DNA from: Polynucleobacter sp. es-MAR-4
GTDB lineage: Bacteria; Pseudomonadota; Gammaproteobacteria; Burkholderiales; Burkholderiaceae
Direction of reading: 5' to 3'
Assembly: GCF_018882055.1 (NCBI RefSeq)
Contig: NZ_JACVPF010000001.1
Coordinates: forward strand, 1,054,001 to 1,118,000
DNA length: 64,000 nt
Shown here: one piece after another, positions 54,399-63,238 of the stretch
Layout of the letters: the number at the start of each line of letters is the position of its first letter
Numbering within the stretch: position 1 is the first letter of the stretch
Position numbers and translations under genes: made by a program
The notes under the pieces: generated by a model
The model's database searches: none
The model's input: the letters and a program-made list of their open reading frames with translations, nothing else
What the model was told of the DNA's origin: nothing

Positions 54399-55151
54399 AT
54401 GAATGATGAGCAGCTACTCCGCTACTCGCGGCATTTACTGCTAGAAGAAATTGATGTTGCTGGCCAAGAAAAATTATTTGGCTCGCACATCCTCATTATT
54501 GGCGCCGGTGGATTAGGTAGTGCTGCCGCCCCTTATTTAGCCGCAGCTGGCGTGGGAAGAATCACACTAGTCGATCATGACAAGGTTGAGCTTACCAATT
54601 TGCAGCGGCAAATCATGCATACCCAACACTCCATTGGCAAAAATAAAGTGGATTCAGGGAAACAATTTTTACAAAGTCTTAATCCTGCGCTCGAGATTAG
54701 CGCAATCGTAGAAAAGGCATCAGACCACTTACTGAACGAACTCTTGCCAACAGTAGATCTCGTGTTAGATTGCACTGATAACTTTTCTACCCGTCAACTC
54801 ATTAATGCAGCCTGTTTTAATCATCAGACTCCACTTGTTTCTGGATCGGCCCTCAAATTTGATGGTCAATTAAGTGTCTTTGATTTTCGCAATCAAGCCT
54901 CACCCTGCTACGCCTGCCTCTTTTCACCTGCTGAGCAACTCGAAGAAGTGAGTTGTGCCAGTATGGGCATCTTCTCGCCTTTAGTAGGCATTATTGGAGC
55001 AATGCAAGCAGCTCAGGCCTTACAGGTATTAATTGGCTTTGGTCAGCCTTTAGTTGGGAGAATGCTGCTTTGGAATGCGCTCAATACTCAAATTGATGAG
55101 ATACGCATCTCCAGAAATCCCGAGTGCTTGGTTTGCGGCAAATCTCACTAA
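54399..55151 (+). CDS. moeB: ThiF/MoeB family adenylyltransferase (E1-like)
   Basis: 250 residues from the ATG at 54399 (a TTG at 54387 is also in frame but less likely). It activates the C-terminus of MoaD or ThiS by adenylation. The nucleotide motif is GAGGLGSAAAPYLAAAGVG, followed by LVDHDKVELTNLQRQI; the zinc cysteines are CYACLF and CLVCGK. The catalytic cysteine region is SCASMGIFSPLVG. MoeB and ThiF cannot be separated here by sequence alone. Converges on ptsI with 27 bases between. Confidence 0.88.
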   Translation: MNDEQLLRYSRHLLLEEIDVAGQEKLFGSHILIIGAGGLGSAAAPYLAAAGVGRITLVDHDKVELTNLQRQIMHTQHSIGKNKVDSGKQFLQSLNPALEISAIVEKASDHLLNELLPTVDLVLDCTDNFSTRQLINAACFNHQTPLVSGSALKFDGQLSVFDFRNQASPCYACLFSPAEQLEEVSCASMGIFSPLVGIIGAMQAAQALQVLIGFGQPLVGRMLLWNALNTQIDEIRISRNPECLVCGKSH

Positions 55152-55178
55152 GCCTGATTACCGAAACCCAATAAAGAC

Positions 55179-56930
55179 TTAAGAGAGCAACTTTTCAAGT
55201 GCAGCGGCCTGCTCTTCAGGCTCGATAGCTTTGAGCACTGCGCCAATACGGGACTTGAGCAAACCCACATCCGCCTTCAAGATCTCGCGCTTTACCAATA
55301 ACAGCTGGCTAAAGTGCATTGAAAAGTCAGTCAATCCCAAACCGAGCAGCAATTTCGTCATTGAGGGATCGCCCGCCATTTCTCCGCATACTGCCACAGG
55401 AATATTGGCTCGCTTAGCCTGATCAATGATGTTGAATAACAAATTCAGAATCGCTGGATGATAGGGATCATAGAGGTGTGCAACTGCATGATCTGCCCGG
55501 TCAATAGCCAAGGTGTACTGAATCAAATCATTGGTACCAATGGATAAGAAATCAAAGCGATTAATAAACAAAGGCAATACCAAAGCGGCTGCCGGAATCT
55601 CAATCATGGCACCCACTTGGATATTGGGATTAAATGCCTGACCACGTTGATGCAATTGCTGCTTCGCTTTTTCAATCAAGCGTAAGGTTTCATCAATCTC
55701 TTTGACATGAGCTAGCATGGGAATCATAATCCGCGCCTGACCATGAGCTGAGGCTCTTAAGATCGCCCGCAACTGCGTTAAGAAGATCTCAGGCTCAGTC
55801 AATGACCAGCGAATAGCTCGCAAACCCAAAGGTGAAGTACCCGTCTCGGATAAATCTGAACCTGAACCCAGCGCTTTATCGGCGCCAACGTCAATCGTAC
55901 GAATATTGACTGGCAATCCATGCATCAGATCTACTACGCGACGATATTCTTGATACTGCTGCTCTTCATCTGGAAGCGCTTGCTTGCGATCCATGAATAA
56001 AAATTCTGAGCGGAACAGGCCAACACCAATTGCACCCAAATCGACTGCCTGAGTGGCATCTTCTGGCAATTCAATATTAGCCAGCAATTCAATAGCAACA
56101 TGATCGGCAGTGGTAGTGCGCGAGTGCTTTAGCTCCTGCAGCTTGCGAGTCTCCTGAATAGCCTTCTCTTGCAATAGGCGGTATTCAGAAAGTAACTGTT
56201 CGTCGGGAGCAACAACAACCACACCATGCTCGCCATCAATGACCAGCCAGTCACCATGACGAATCATCTCGCTAGCATGGCGCACACCAACTACCGCTGG
56301 GATCTCCATGCTGCGCGCAACAATCGCTGTGTGTGAAGTCTTTCCACCCAAGTCGGTCACGAATCCGGTAAAGGCATGCTCTTTAAAGCGCAGCATGTCA
56401 TGCGGTGCAATATCGTGCGCCACGATAATGGCATCCACCCCAACATCACTTGGTGACAATAAATCAGAATCGCCTAAGGCATCTTTTTGCTGTGCATTTA
56501 GCGCCTTCAACACTCGCTCCGCCACCTGACGAATATCATTCGCGCGCTCTTTTAAATATGCATCTTCAATCTCTGCAAATTGTTCCAAGAGATCATTGAG
56601 CTCGGTAGTTAATGCCCAAGCAGCATTTAAACGCTGTGTACGAATTAGTTTGAGTGGCTTCTGGGCTAGGGCTGGATCCGCCAAAATCATGCCATGCACA
56701 TCTAAGAACGCCGCCATTTCTTGTGGCGCGTCTTTAGGTAAGCCTTGACGTAACTGCGCCAACTCTAAGCGTACCTGCTCAAAAGCATCTAATAACTTTT
56801 GAGCCTCGGACTCCTCTTTACCAGCCTCAATTAAGTAATGACTAACCTCTAATGCTGCACGTGAAATCAGTACGGCTTTGCCGATAGCAATGCCTTTAGA
56901 TACCGCAATACCGTGCAAAGCAAAAGTCAT
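55179..56930 (-). CDS. ptsI: Phosphoenolpyruvate-protein phosphotransferase, PTS enzyme I
   Basis: 583 residues. It takes phosphate from phosphoenolpyruvate to a histidine and passes it to HPr. The active histidine is in TDLGGKTSHTAIVARS (about residue 192), and the PEP-binding region includes GLFRSEFLFMDR, IRTIDVGADK, IEIPAAAL and the catalytic cysteine in VCGEMAGDP. It lacks a GAF domain, so it is the sugar-type enzyme I, not PtsP. Two bases separate it from ptsH. Confidence 0.96.
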   Translation of the reverse strand: MTFALHGIAVSKGIAIGKAVLISRAALEVSHYLIEAGKEESEAQKLLDAFEQVRLELAQLRQGLPKDAPQEMAAFLDVHGMILADPALAQKPLKLIRTQRLNAAWALTTELNDLLEQFAEIEDAYLKERANDIRQVAERVLKALNAQQKDALGDSDLLSPSDVGVDAIIVAHDIAPHDMLRFKEHAFTGFVTDLGGKTSHTAIVARSMEIPAVVGVRHASEMIRHGDWLVIDGEHGVVVVAPDEQLLSEYRLLQEKAIQETRKLQELKHSRTTTADHVAIELLANIELPEDATQAVDLGAIGVGLFRSEFLFMDRKQALPDEEQQYQEYRRVVDLMHGLPVNIRTIDVGADKALGSGSDLSETGTSPLGLRAIRWSLTEPEIFLTQLRAILRASAHGQARIMIPMLAHVKEIDETLRLIEKAKQQLHQRGQAFNPNIQVGAMIEIPAAALVLPLFINRFDFLSIGTNDLIQYTLAIDRADHAVAHLYDPYHPAILNLLFNIIDQAKRANIPVAVCGEMAGDPSMTKLLLGLGLTDFSMHFSQLLLVKREILKADVGLLKSRIGAVLKAIEPEEQAAALEKLLS

Positions 56931-56932
56931 CC

Positions 56933-57202
56933 TTATTCGCCTTCACCAAATCGATCATTGATTAATGCAGTGAGGGCATGCATTGCCTCGTCCTCTTTTT
57001 CGCCAACAGTCTCTAAAGTGACTGTGCTGCCAATACCGGCAGCCAGCATCATGACACCCATAATGCTTTTGGCATTGATTTGACGGCCATTTCGAGATAA
57101 GAAGATCTCGCAAGGAAATTCTGCGGCAAGTTGAGATAACTTTGCAGAAGCGCGCGCATGCAATCCCAACTTATTAATAATTTCAATTTCAGCAACAGGC
57201 AT
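56933..57202 (-). CDS. ptsH: Phosphocarrier protein HPr
   Basis: 89 residues. The phosphorylated histidine is in NKLGLHARASAKL (about residue 15) and the regulatory serine is in INAKSIMGVMMLA (about residue 46), the site of HprK, encoded at 23769-24770. HPr relays phosphate from enzyme I to the EIIA proteins. It lies between the EIIA-Man gene and ptsI. Confidence 0.97.
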   Translation of the reverse strand: MPVAEIEIINKLGLHARASAKLSQLAAEFPCEIFLSRNGRQINAKSIMGVMMLAAGIGSTVTLETVGEKEDEAMHALTALINDRFGEGE

Positions 57203-57210
57203 AGAGAGTC

Positions 57211-57645
57211 CTATTTCTCCGTAGTGGCTTGTGGGGTTTTAGAACCTAAGCGCAGAATGCCATTTTGACCGCCTTGAAGCGCCTTTTGAGCTAACTCTTC
57301 TAAACCCTCGCCACGATGAGAGATGCAACGCATCAGCATGGGTAAATTGAGTCCTGCCAAGACAATCACAGGGGCATTCAGTCCAGACAATGGTCCTAGA
57401 GCTTCAAGTTTGGATGCCACATTAGCAGGGGTGGCGCCCATCACATCGGTCAAGATGAGAACACCTTGACCAGTATTGACACCGTAGGCCGCCTTTAAAA
57501 CCCGATCAAAACTAGCTTTTGTATCTTCATAGGGCGGAATGTCGACAGCCCTCACCCTCTCTGGCACCACACCAAATGCATGCTCTGCAAAACCAAGCAT
57601 CGCGTTTGCTACTGGGGTGTGAGCAACTATTACGATTCCAACCAT
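57211..57645 (-). CDS. PTS EIIA of the mannose (ManX/AgaF) family
   Basis: A 144-residue stand-alone EIIA domain of the mannose class. The phosphorylated histidine is in GIVIVAHTPVANAM (about residue 9), with VLILTDVMGATPANVASKL typical of the fold. No EIIB, EIIC or EIID gene is found in the window, so it is probably regulatory. It is followed by ptsH (8 bases) and preceded by gshB (2 bases). Confidence 0.93.
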   Translation of the reverse strand: MVGIVIVAHTPVANAMLGFAEHAFGVVPERVRAVDIPPYEDTKASFDRVLKAAYGVNTGQGVLILTDVMGATPANVASKLEALGPLSGLNAPVIVLAGLNLPMLMRCISHRGEGLEELAQKALQGGQNGILRLGSKTPQATTEK

Positions 57646-57647
57646 GT

Positions 57648-58589
57648 TTATGCCAATGCCTTTTCAAGCGCTGTTAACCAAAACTTCGGAACATCAAATT
57701 CACTTTGCTCAGTAATTTCTACAAAACATGTTGGGCTGGTCACATTAATTTCTGTGACATAAGCACCAATTAAATCTAATCCTACCAAGAACAAGCCTCG
57801 GGCATTCAAAATTGGGGCAAGGCGCTCTGCAACCTTCTCCTCGGCAGCTGTCAGTGGCATAGCTACGCCTTTGCCTCCAGCCGCTAAATTACCGCGGATT
57901 TCGCTACCCTGCGGAATACGAGCCAATGCAAATGGCACCACTTCACCACCGATCAGTAATACACGTTTATCGCCCTGAGCTATCTCAGGCAAGAATCGCT
58001 GCACCATCAAAGTTCGCGCGCCATTCTCGCCAAGCGTTTCTACGATACTGGCGAGGTTTAAGCCATCTGGACCCACGCGGAATACACCCATACCACCCAT
58101 ACCATCGAGAGGCTTAATCACAATGTCTTGATGCTCTTGATGAAACACCTCAATCGCACTGAGTTCACGCGTCACTAAAGTTGGCGGAATGAGTTCCGGA
58201 AATTCAGTAATGGATATTTTTTCGGAATGGTCCCGGATAGCTGTTGGATTGTTAAATACTTTTGCGCCCTGACGAACTGCAGCGGATAACAACCAAGTGG
58301 TATTCAGATACTCAATATCGAATGGTGGATCCGTGCGCATCATGACTGCGTCAAAAGTATTTAATGGGCGCCCTTCAATGACACCTAATTCAAACCATGA
58401 TGTACTACTTGGCTTGATCTCGAGAGGCCGACAATCAGCAACTATAAAGTCATCTCTCCAAAGAATATTGCGACTTTCGCAAAACCACAGTTGATGTCCT
58501 GCCTCTTGCGCAACTCGCATCATTGCCAAGGTGGAGTCTTTACTAACCTTAAACGACTCTAAAGGATCAGCAATGAAAAGGAGATTCAT
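57648..58589 (-). CDS. gshB: Glutathione synthetase
   Basis: 313 residues from the ATG at 58589 (MNLLFIADPLESFKV). The start at 58604 would add five residues. It joins glycine to gamma-glutamylcysteine. The family sequences MMRTDPPFDIEYLNTTWLL, IKPLDGMGGMGVFRV (ATP-grasp) and LIGAYVTEINVTSPTCF are clear. It follows gshA, so both steps of glutathione synthesis are in one operon ahead of the EIIA-HPr-EI genes. Confidence 0.97.
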   Translation of the reverse strand: MNLLFIADPLESFKVSKDSTLAMMRVAQEAGHQLWFCESRNILWRDDFIVADCRPLEIKPSSTSWFELGVIEGRPLNTFDAVMMRTDPPFDIEYLNTTWLLSAAVRQGAKVFNNPTAIRDHSEKISITEFPELIPPTLVTRELSAIEVFHQEHQDIVIKPLDGMGGMGVFRVGPDGLNLASIVETLGENGARTLMVQRFLPEIAQGDKRVLLIGGEVVPFALARIPQGSEIRGNLAAGGKGVAMPLTAAEEKVAERLAPILNARGLFLVGLDLIGAYVTEINVTSPTCFVEITEQSEFDVPKFWLTALEKALA

Positions 58590-58614
58590 TTTATGTCTGA
58601 GCATTCAAATAAAG

Positions 58615-59913
58615 TTAAGCGGCTTCAGCATTAGGGTCGGAACGCTCCAACTCTAAAGAGGCTGCCAACAATGCTAGACGTGCAACAACGCCATATAGAT
58701 AAAAACGATTTGGCGGCGCGCTACCAGGCTTGGCGCCCAGGTCTGGCATGGAGTTTTGCTCAAATGCTAAGGGCACAAAATGCATGCCTGGCGCATTGAG
58801 ATTCTCATCAGGGCCACGATCGGTATGTACGCGATAGAAGCCGCCAATCACATAGCGGTCAATCATGTACACCACTGGCTCAGCGACCGCCTCATTTACT
58901 TTCTCAAAGGTGTATACACCCTCTTGAATCAATACGTCGCTGACCTCAAGACCTTCTTTCACTACGCTCATCTTGTTACGATCTTTGCGATTTAAACCTT
59001 TGAGCTGCGCAGGATCGTTGACTACCATGACGCCCATGCCATACGTACCGGCATCCGCCTTAACAACGACATAAGGCTTTTCTTTAATTCCGTACTCACG
59101 ATATTTCTTAGCAGTCTTCTTAAGCACTTTTTCTACAGCCGCCTGCAGCTCTTCTTCACCCTTACGCTCATGGAAGTTCACGTCGGAGCAACTAGCAAAG
59201 TAGGGATTAATCATCCAAGGATCAATATCAACCACCTTCGCAAATTTCTTAGCGACTTCATCGTAGGCTGCAAAGTGATTTGACTTGCGACGGACGTGCC
59301 AACCAGCATGCAGGCCTGGCAAGAGATACTGCTCGTGGAGGTTTTCCAAGATCGGAGGGATGCCAGCTGACAAATCATTGTTCAGCAAAATAGAGCATGG
59401 ATCAAAATCCTTTAAACCTAAACGCTGCTTCTTCAAGCCTAAGCGAGATAAAGGCTCCATCAAGAGGCGATTACCATCGGGCAAATCAATCCAAGTTGGT
59501 TTTTTAATTTCATCCGACAAAGTACCTAGACGAACATTCAAGCCGGCTTGACGCAAGATTGAAGACAGGCGTGCAATATTCTGTAGATAGAAAGTATTAC
59601 GAGTGTGTCGCTCAGGTATTAACAATAAATTTTTTGCTTCAGGACAAATCTTCTCAATTGCCGCCATGGCCGCCTGAACAGCTAAAGGCAACATCTGGGG
59701 TGAGAGGTTATTAAAGCCACCCGGGAAAAGATTGGTATCGACCGGTGCCAGCTTAAAGCCTGCATTACGCAAGTCCACCGAACAGTAGAAGGGCGGAGTG
59801 TGCTCCTGCCATTCAAGCCTAAACCAGCGCTCGATTGTTGGGGTTGCTTCTAATACCTTCGACTCGAGATCGAGAAGAGGACCGCTAAGGGCAGTGATGA
59901 GATGTGGAACCAT
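58615..59913 (-). CDS. gshA: Glutamate-cysteine ligase (proteobacterial type)
   Basis: 432 residues. It makes gamma-glutamylcysteine. It belongs to the GshA type found in beta- and some gammaproteobacteria (Acidithiobacillus-like), unlike Escherichia coli GshA; VPHLITALSGPLLDLE, PVDTNLFPGGFNNL, LIPERHTRNTFYL and VVKADAGTYGMGVM are recognisable. The reading frame begins with MVPHLITAL preceded by GGTGA. It is the first gene of the gshA-gshB-EIIA-ptsH-ptsI operon. Confidence 0.93.
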   Translation of the reverse strand: MVPHLITALSGPLLDLESKVLEATPTIERWFRLEWQEHTPPFYCSVDLRNAGFKLAPVDTNLFPGGFNNLSPQMLPLAVQAAMAAIEKICPEAKNLLLIPERHTRNTFYLQNIARLSSILRQAGLNVRLGTLSDEIKKPTWIDLPDGNRLLMEPLSRLGLKKQRLGLKDFDPCSILLNNDLSAGIPPILENLHEQYLLPGLHAGWHVRRKSNHFAAYDEVAKKFAKVVDIDPWMINPYFASCSDVNFHERKGEEELQAAVEKVLKKTAKKYREYGIKEKPYVVVKADAGTYGMGVMVVNDPAQLKGLNRKDRNKMSVVKEGLEVSDVLIQEGVYTFEKVNEAVAEPVVYMIDRYVIGGFYRVHTDRGPDENLNAPGMHFVPLAFEQNSMPDLGAKPGSAPPNRFYLYGVVARLALLAASLELERSDPNAEAA

Positions 59914-59933
59914 TTCACCATTGTAAGATTTTT

Positions 59934-59997
59934 AAAAGAAAGACGCGGAATCCGAGGATCCCGCGCTTAAAAACCGGGCAGCCAACTAAAGCCGCCC
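59934..59997 (-). terminator. Terminator region downstream of amtB
   Basis: Two hairpins follow the amtB stop on the minus strand: a GGGC/GCCC-based stem at 59976-59997 and a longer stem at 59944-59965 (CGCGG-ATCC type, one mismatch), the latter followed by TCTTTCTTTT. The second is the probable terminator of the ammonium operon; gshA starts just beyond it. Confidence 0.65.
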
Positions 59998-60018
59998 AGT
60001 GAGGGGTAAAAGCACTAA

Positions 60019-61482
60019 TTAAGACTCGTAAGCAGACTCACCGTGGGAAGTGATATCCAAGCCTTCACGCTCAGCATCTTCCTTGACACGTAAACCAATC
60101 ACGATATCTACCAATTTGAAGGCGATATATGAAACTACGCCAGACCAAATCAGAGTAACAATCACGCCTTGGCTCTGAATCCACAACTGGCTAGGAATTG
60201 AGTACTCAGAAGACGCGGCATTCGCTACGTAATCCCAGATACCTGTTCCACCTAAAGCTGGGTCTGCGAACACACCAGTTAACAAAGCGCCCAAGATGCC
60301 GCCAACGCCATGCACACCGAATACGTCCAGGCTGTCATCTGAACCCAACATCTTCTTGAGACCAGAAACACCCCATAAACAAACTACGCCAGCAAGAGCA
60401 CCAATAACGAGAGCACCCATTGGACCAACAAAGCCAGCAGCTGGAGTAATTGCAACCAAACCAGCTACGCAACCAGATGCAGCTCCCAACATGGAAGGCT
60501 TGCCTTTAGTAATCCACTCAGCAAATGACCAACCCAATACTGCAGCAGCTGTTGCCAACAATGTGTTTACGAATGCCAAGACTGCACTGCCGTTTGCTTC
60601 GAGAGCAGAACCAGCATTAAAGCCGAACCAACCGAACCACAAGAGTGAAGCACCAATCATGACGAACACTAAGTTATGTGGCTTCATTGCTTCTTTGCCG
60701 TAACCTAAGCGCTTACCGATTACAAAAGAACCTACCAAACCTGCAATCGCAGCGTTGATGTGAACAACGGTACCGCCAGCGAAGTCGAGAACACCCTTCT
60801 GCCACAACCAGCCAGCACGCGCTGTAATTGCTTCGAGTGATGCAGCGTCTTTAATGTCATCAGGACCAGGCCAAAACCAAACCATGTGAGCGATTGGCAG
60901 GTAGCTGAAAGTAAACCAAAGAATCACAAACAAAATGATTGCAGAGAACTTTGCACGCTCAGCAAACGCACCAACGATTAAACAGCAAGTAATTGTTGCA
61001 AACGCAGCTTGGAAAGCCATAAATACAAATTCAGGAATCACAACACCCTTACTAAAGGTAGCTGCAACTGAATCTGGAGTAATGCCTTGCAAGAACAAGC
61101 GATCTAATCCACCAATAAATGCTCCGCCTTCGCTAAATGCAAAGCTGTAGCCATACAGCGACCACAAGACAGTTACCAATGAAAAGATAAACATACACTG
61201 TACGAGTACAGAAAGAATGTTCTTGCTACGTGTTAAACCACCGTAGAACAAAGCCAAACCAGGCAAAGTCATCAAGATCACCAATGCAGTACACACTAGC
61301 AACCAAGCTGTATCAGCCTTGTTAGGAACCAATGCAGGAGCGGCGGCAACTGCAGCAGCTGCGGCAGCGGCAACTGGCTTAGCTTCATCAGCAAAAGCTG
61401 GTGAAGCTACCATCACACTAGTTGCGCCAATAGCCAAGGCCATTGCGCTTCCAGCTAGGAGTCGTTTCATCCAAGTTAACAT
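60019..61482 (-). CDS. amtB: Ammonium transporter AmtB
   Basis: 487 residues from the ATG at 61482, which has AGAGG seven bases upstream; a longer reading to 61653 overlaps glnK and is rejected. A signal peptide (ending ASPAFA) and an Ala-rich stretch precede 11 membrane segments. Ammonium-channel residues are in place: the twin-His region MVWFWPGP / FAGGTVVHINAAIAG and SVFGVHGVGGILGALL-like VHGVGGI, plus NMLL-type GASLLWFGWFGFNAGSA. AmtB brings ammonium/ammonia in and is gated by the PII protein encoded next to it. Confidence 0.95.
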   Translation of the reverse strand: MLTWMKRLLAGSAMALAIGATSVMVASPAFADEAKPVAAAAAAAVAAAPALVPNKADTAWLLVCTALVILMTLPGLALFYGGLTRSKNILSVLVQCMFIFSLVTVLWSLYGYSFAFSEGGAFIGGLDRLFLQGITPDSVAATFSKGVVIPEFVFMAFQAAFATITCCLIVGAFAERAKFSAIILFVILWFTFSYLPIAHMVWFWPGPDDIKDAASLEAITARAGWLWQKGVLDFAGGTVVHINAAIAGLVGSFVIGKRLGYGKEAMKPHNLVFVMIGASLLWFGWFGFNAGSALEANGSAVLAFVNTLLATAAAVLGWSFAEWITKGKPSMLGAASGCVAGLVAITPAAGFVGPMGALVIGALAGVVCLWGVSGLKKMLGSDDSLDVFGVHGVGGILGALLTGVFADPALGGTGIWDYVANAASSEYSIPSQLWIQSQGVIVTLIWSGVVSYIAFKLVDIVIGLRVKEDAEREGLDITSHGESAYES

Positions 61483-61495
61483 TTTGAACCTCTCT

Positions 61496-61846
<351 letters not shown>

Positions 61847-61859
61847 TCAGAGGAAAGAA

Positions 61860-62696
61860 TTAGAAAGTTTTTGTAAGGGCAACTACAGCACCACCACGAC
61901 CGGCAGAACTATTGGCAGCATTACCTGTTCCAGTAAATGTATTCCAGTAATTAGGATTTGCATTAGTAGCAACATATGACGCTGAGAGAGCTAAGCCACC
62001 ACCGAAATCTTTAGTTAGCCCAAGCTTCCAATCGGTATAGCTAATATTGTTATATGGCTGCCCTAAAGGACCAGATGTGTTTGGTTGACCGGCGACATAC
62101 TGATAACCCACGTGACCATTTGCAGAGATACCCCAAAATCCAGTGTCATAGTTCACGGTCAAATCAGGATAAACGGATCCAGCACTATTCGGCGTACCAA
62201 AAATAGTTGTTAAGGCATAGTTCACTTTCACAAATCCGGTTAATGGGCCAAAAGTAAAGTTCTGTGCCGCATACAACTCTGTTGTATTTGCATTAACAGT
62301 TGCTGAATATGAACCTTTTGACGGATAGTAGTACTGCAACACACCGAAGTCAGATGCAAAACCTGGGGCAATCAATTCTTTCTTAAAGCCGCCATAGAAA
62401 TCCATCTCAATTGGCGCATTCACAGTATTGGCATTTGCATTGCCAACCCAGTTAATCGAGCTATTCCAGTTTCCGATATAGAGGCCACTTTCATGAGCGT
62501 AATCAAAGCCACCTTGAATCGCTGGCTGATAGTTTGACTGAGTGATACCACGATAACGGTAGTCGTTCGTTACAGTAACGTTGGCTGTTACCGGGCTTAC
62601 TTCTGGAGCATCAGCAGCAATTGCCGATTGAGTAGCTAGACCGCTTAATAAGCCAGATGCTGCGAGAGCGATGGCTGTCTTTTGAATAGTTTTCAT
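61860..62696 (-). CDS. TorF-family outer-membrane porin
   Basis: 278 residues with a signal peptide (about 1-28, ending SAIAADAPE). The family motif NDYRYRGITQSNYQPAIQGGFDYAHESG (in two blocks), SSINWVG and repeated aromatic beta-strands with a C-terminal phenylalanine (VVALTKTF) mark an outer-membrane barrel. Members are putative porins, often next to amtB. An AAGGAGCAACAC ribosome site precedes the ATG. First gene of the torF-glnK-amtB operon, so it may admit ammonium or another nitrogen source across the outer membrane; substrate is inference. Confidence 0.86.
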   Translation of the reverse strand: MKTIQKTAIALAASGLLSGLATQSAIAADAPEVSPVTANVTVTNDYRYRGITQSNYQPAIQGGFDYAHESGLYIGNWNSSINWVGNANANTVNAPIEMDFYGGFKKELIAPGFASDFGVLQYYYPSKGSYSATVNANTTELYAAQNFTFGPLTGFVKVNYALTTIFGTPNSAGSVYPDLTVNYDTGFWGISANGHVGYQYVAGQPNTSGPLGQPYNNISYTDWKLGLTKDFGGGLALSASYVATNANPNYWNTFTGTGNAANSSAGRGGAVVALTKTF

Positions 62697-62831
62697 GTGT
62701 TGCTCCTTGCTGTGTGTAATGAAAAAGGGATAAATGCTTTATTGCATGGAGTGATCATGAATCTCGGCAGCCCTTTCAATTTGGTGCAATTCCCCTAAAT
62801 AAGGCTTATGCCCACCTTTAGTGCGTATATT

Positions 62832-62848
62832 TGCACCAATTTGGGTCA
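62832..62848. promoter_or_regulatory. Candidate NtrC binding site
   Basis: TGCACCA-ATT-TGGGTCA resembles the NtrC dyad (TGCACCA, three bases, TGGTGCA): left half perfect, right half five of seven. A second, half-matching site lies at 62772-62788 (ATT-TGGTGCA right half perfect), centre-to-centre 60 bases away. Both are 76-152 bases upstream of the torF ATG. Confidence 0.45.
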
Positions 62849-62851
62849 TTT

Positions 62852-62867
62852 TGCTGCAATTGCAGCA
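62852..62867. repeat. Perfect 16-bp palindrome
   Basis: TGCTGCAATTGCAGCA is fully self-complementary and followed by ATTTTT on the plus strand. It could be an operator between the torF operon and ubiK, or a hairpin; it lies beside the NtrC-like site. Confidence 0.5.
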
Positions 62868-62958
62868 TTTTTGGCTGGTTTTGCCTGTTTTTAGCCCAAC
62901 AACATAAAATAGGTTCTGTATCTTTTAAGCAACTCTCAACAGAACGGCGGGCGGCATT

Positions 62959-63213
62959 ATGCAAAAACCAGGCGAAATCCTAGAACAAATTCAGCGGATT
63001 GCTAGCGATATGCAAAACAAGGTTGGGGATGCTATTCGCAACTCACCCGCACAAGAGATTGAGAAGAATGTGCGCGCGATGATGAATCAAGGTTTTCAAA
63101 AAATGGACTTAGTTACTCGCGAAGAGTTCGATCTGCAATCTAAAGTGCTTGCCAAGACCAGAGAAAAACTAGAAGCCCTCGAAGCTAAAGTAGCTGCTTT
63201 AGAAAAGTCTTAA
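62959..63213 (+). CDS. ubiK: Ubiquinone biosynthesis accessory factor UbiK
   Basis: 84 residues, formerly the YqiC/BMFP family. The N-terminal half (ILEQIQRIASDMQNKV) can associate with membranes and the C-terminal half is a coiled coil (REEFDLQSKVLAKTREKLEALEAKVAALEK). UbiK partners with UbiJ, whose gene is at the other end of the window, in the soluble Ubi complex under aerobic conditions. It converges on the lipoprotein gene. Confidence 0.93.
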   Translation: MQKPGEILEQIQRIASDMQNKVGDAIRNSPAQEIEKNVRAMMNQGFQKMDLVTREEFDLQSKVLAKTREKLEALEAKVAALEKS

Positions 63214-63238
63214 CCAGAATTTCAGTCTCATCTGGAAA

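Larger units (their letters stand above)
62697..62958. other. Intergenic regulatory region between torF operon and ubiK
   Basis: 262 bases, the longest gene-free stretch. It contains NtrC-like sites at 62772-62788 and 62832-62848, a perfect 16-bp palindrome (TGCTGCAATTGCAGCA) at 62852-62867, and a possible promoter for ubiK at 62881-62910 (TTGCCT, 18 bases, TAAAAT). No sigma-54 type -24/-12 box is seen before torF. Confidence 0.55.

Noticed and set aside
62720-62757. Sigma-54 promoter before torF
   Set aside because: No GG-N10-GC pair on the minus strand in the expected region; the closest sequence (around TTGCATGGAGTGATCA) lacks the -24 element.
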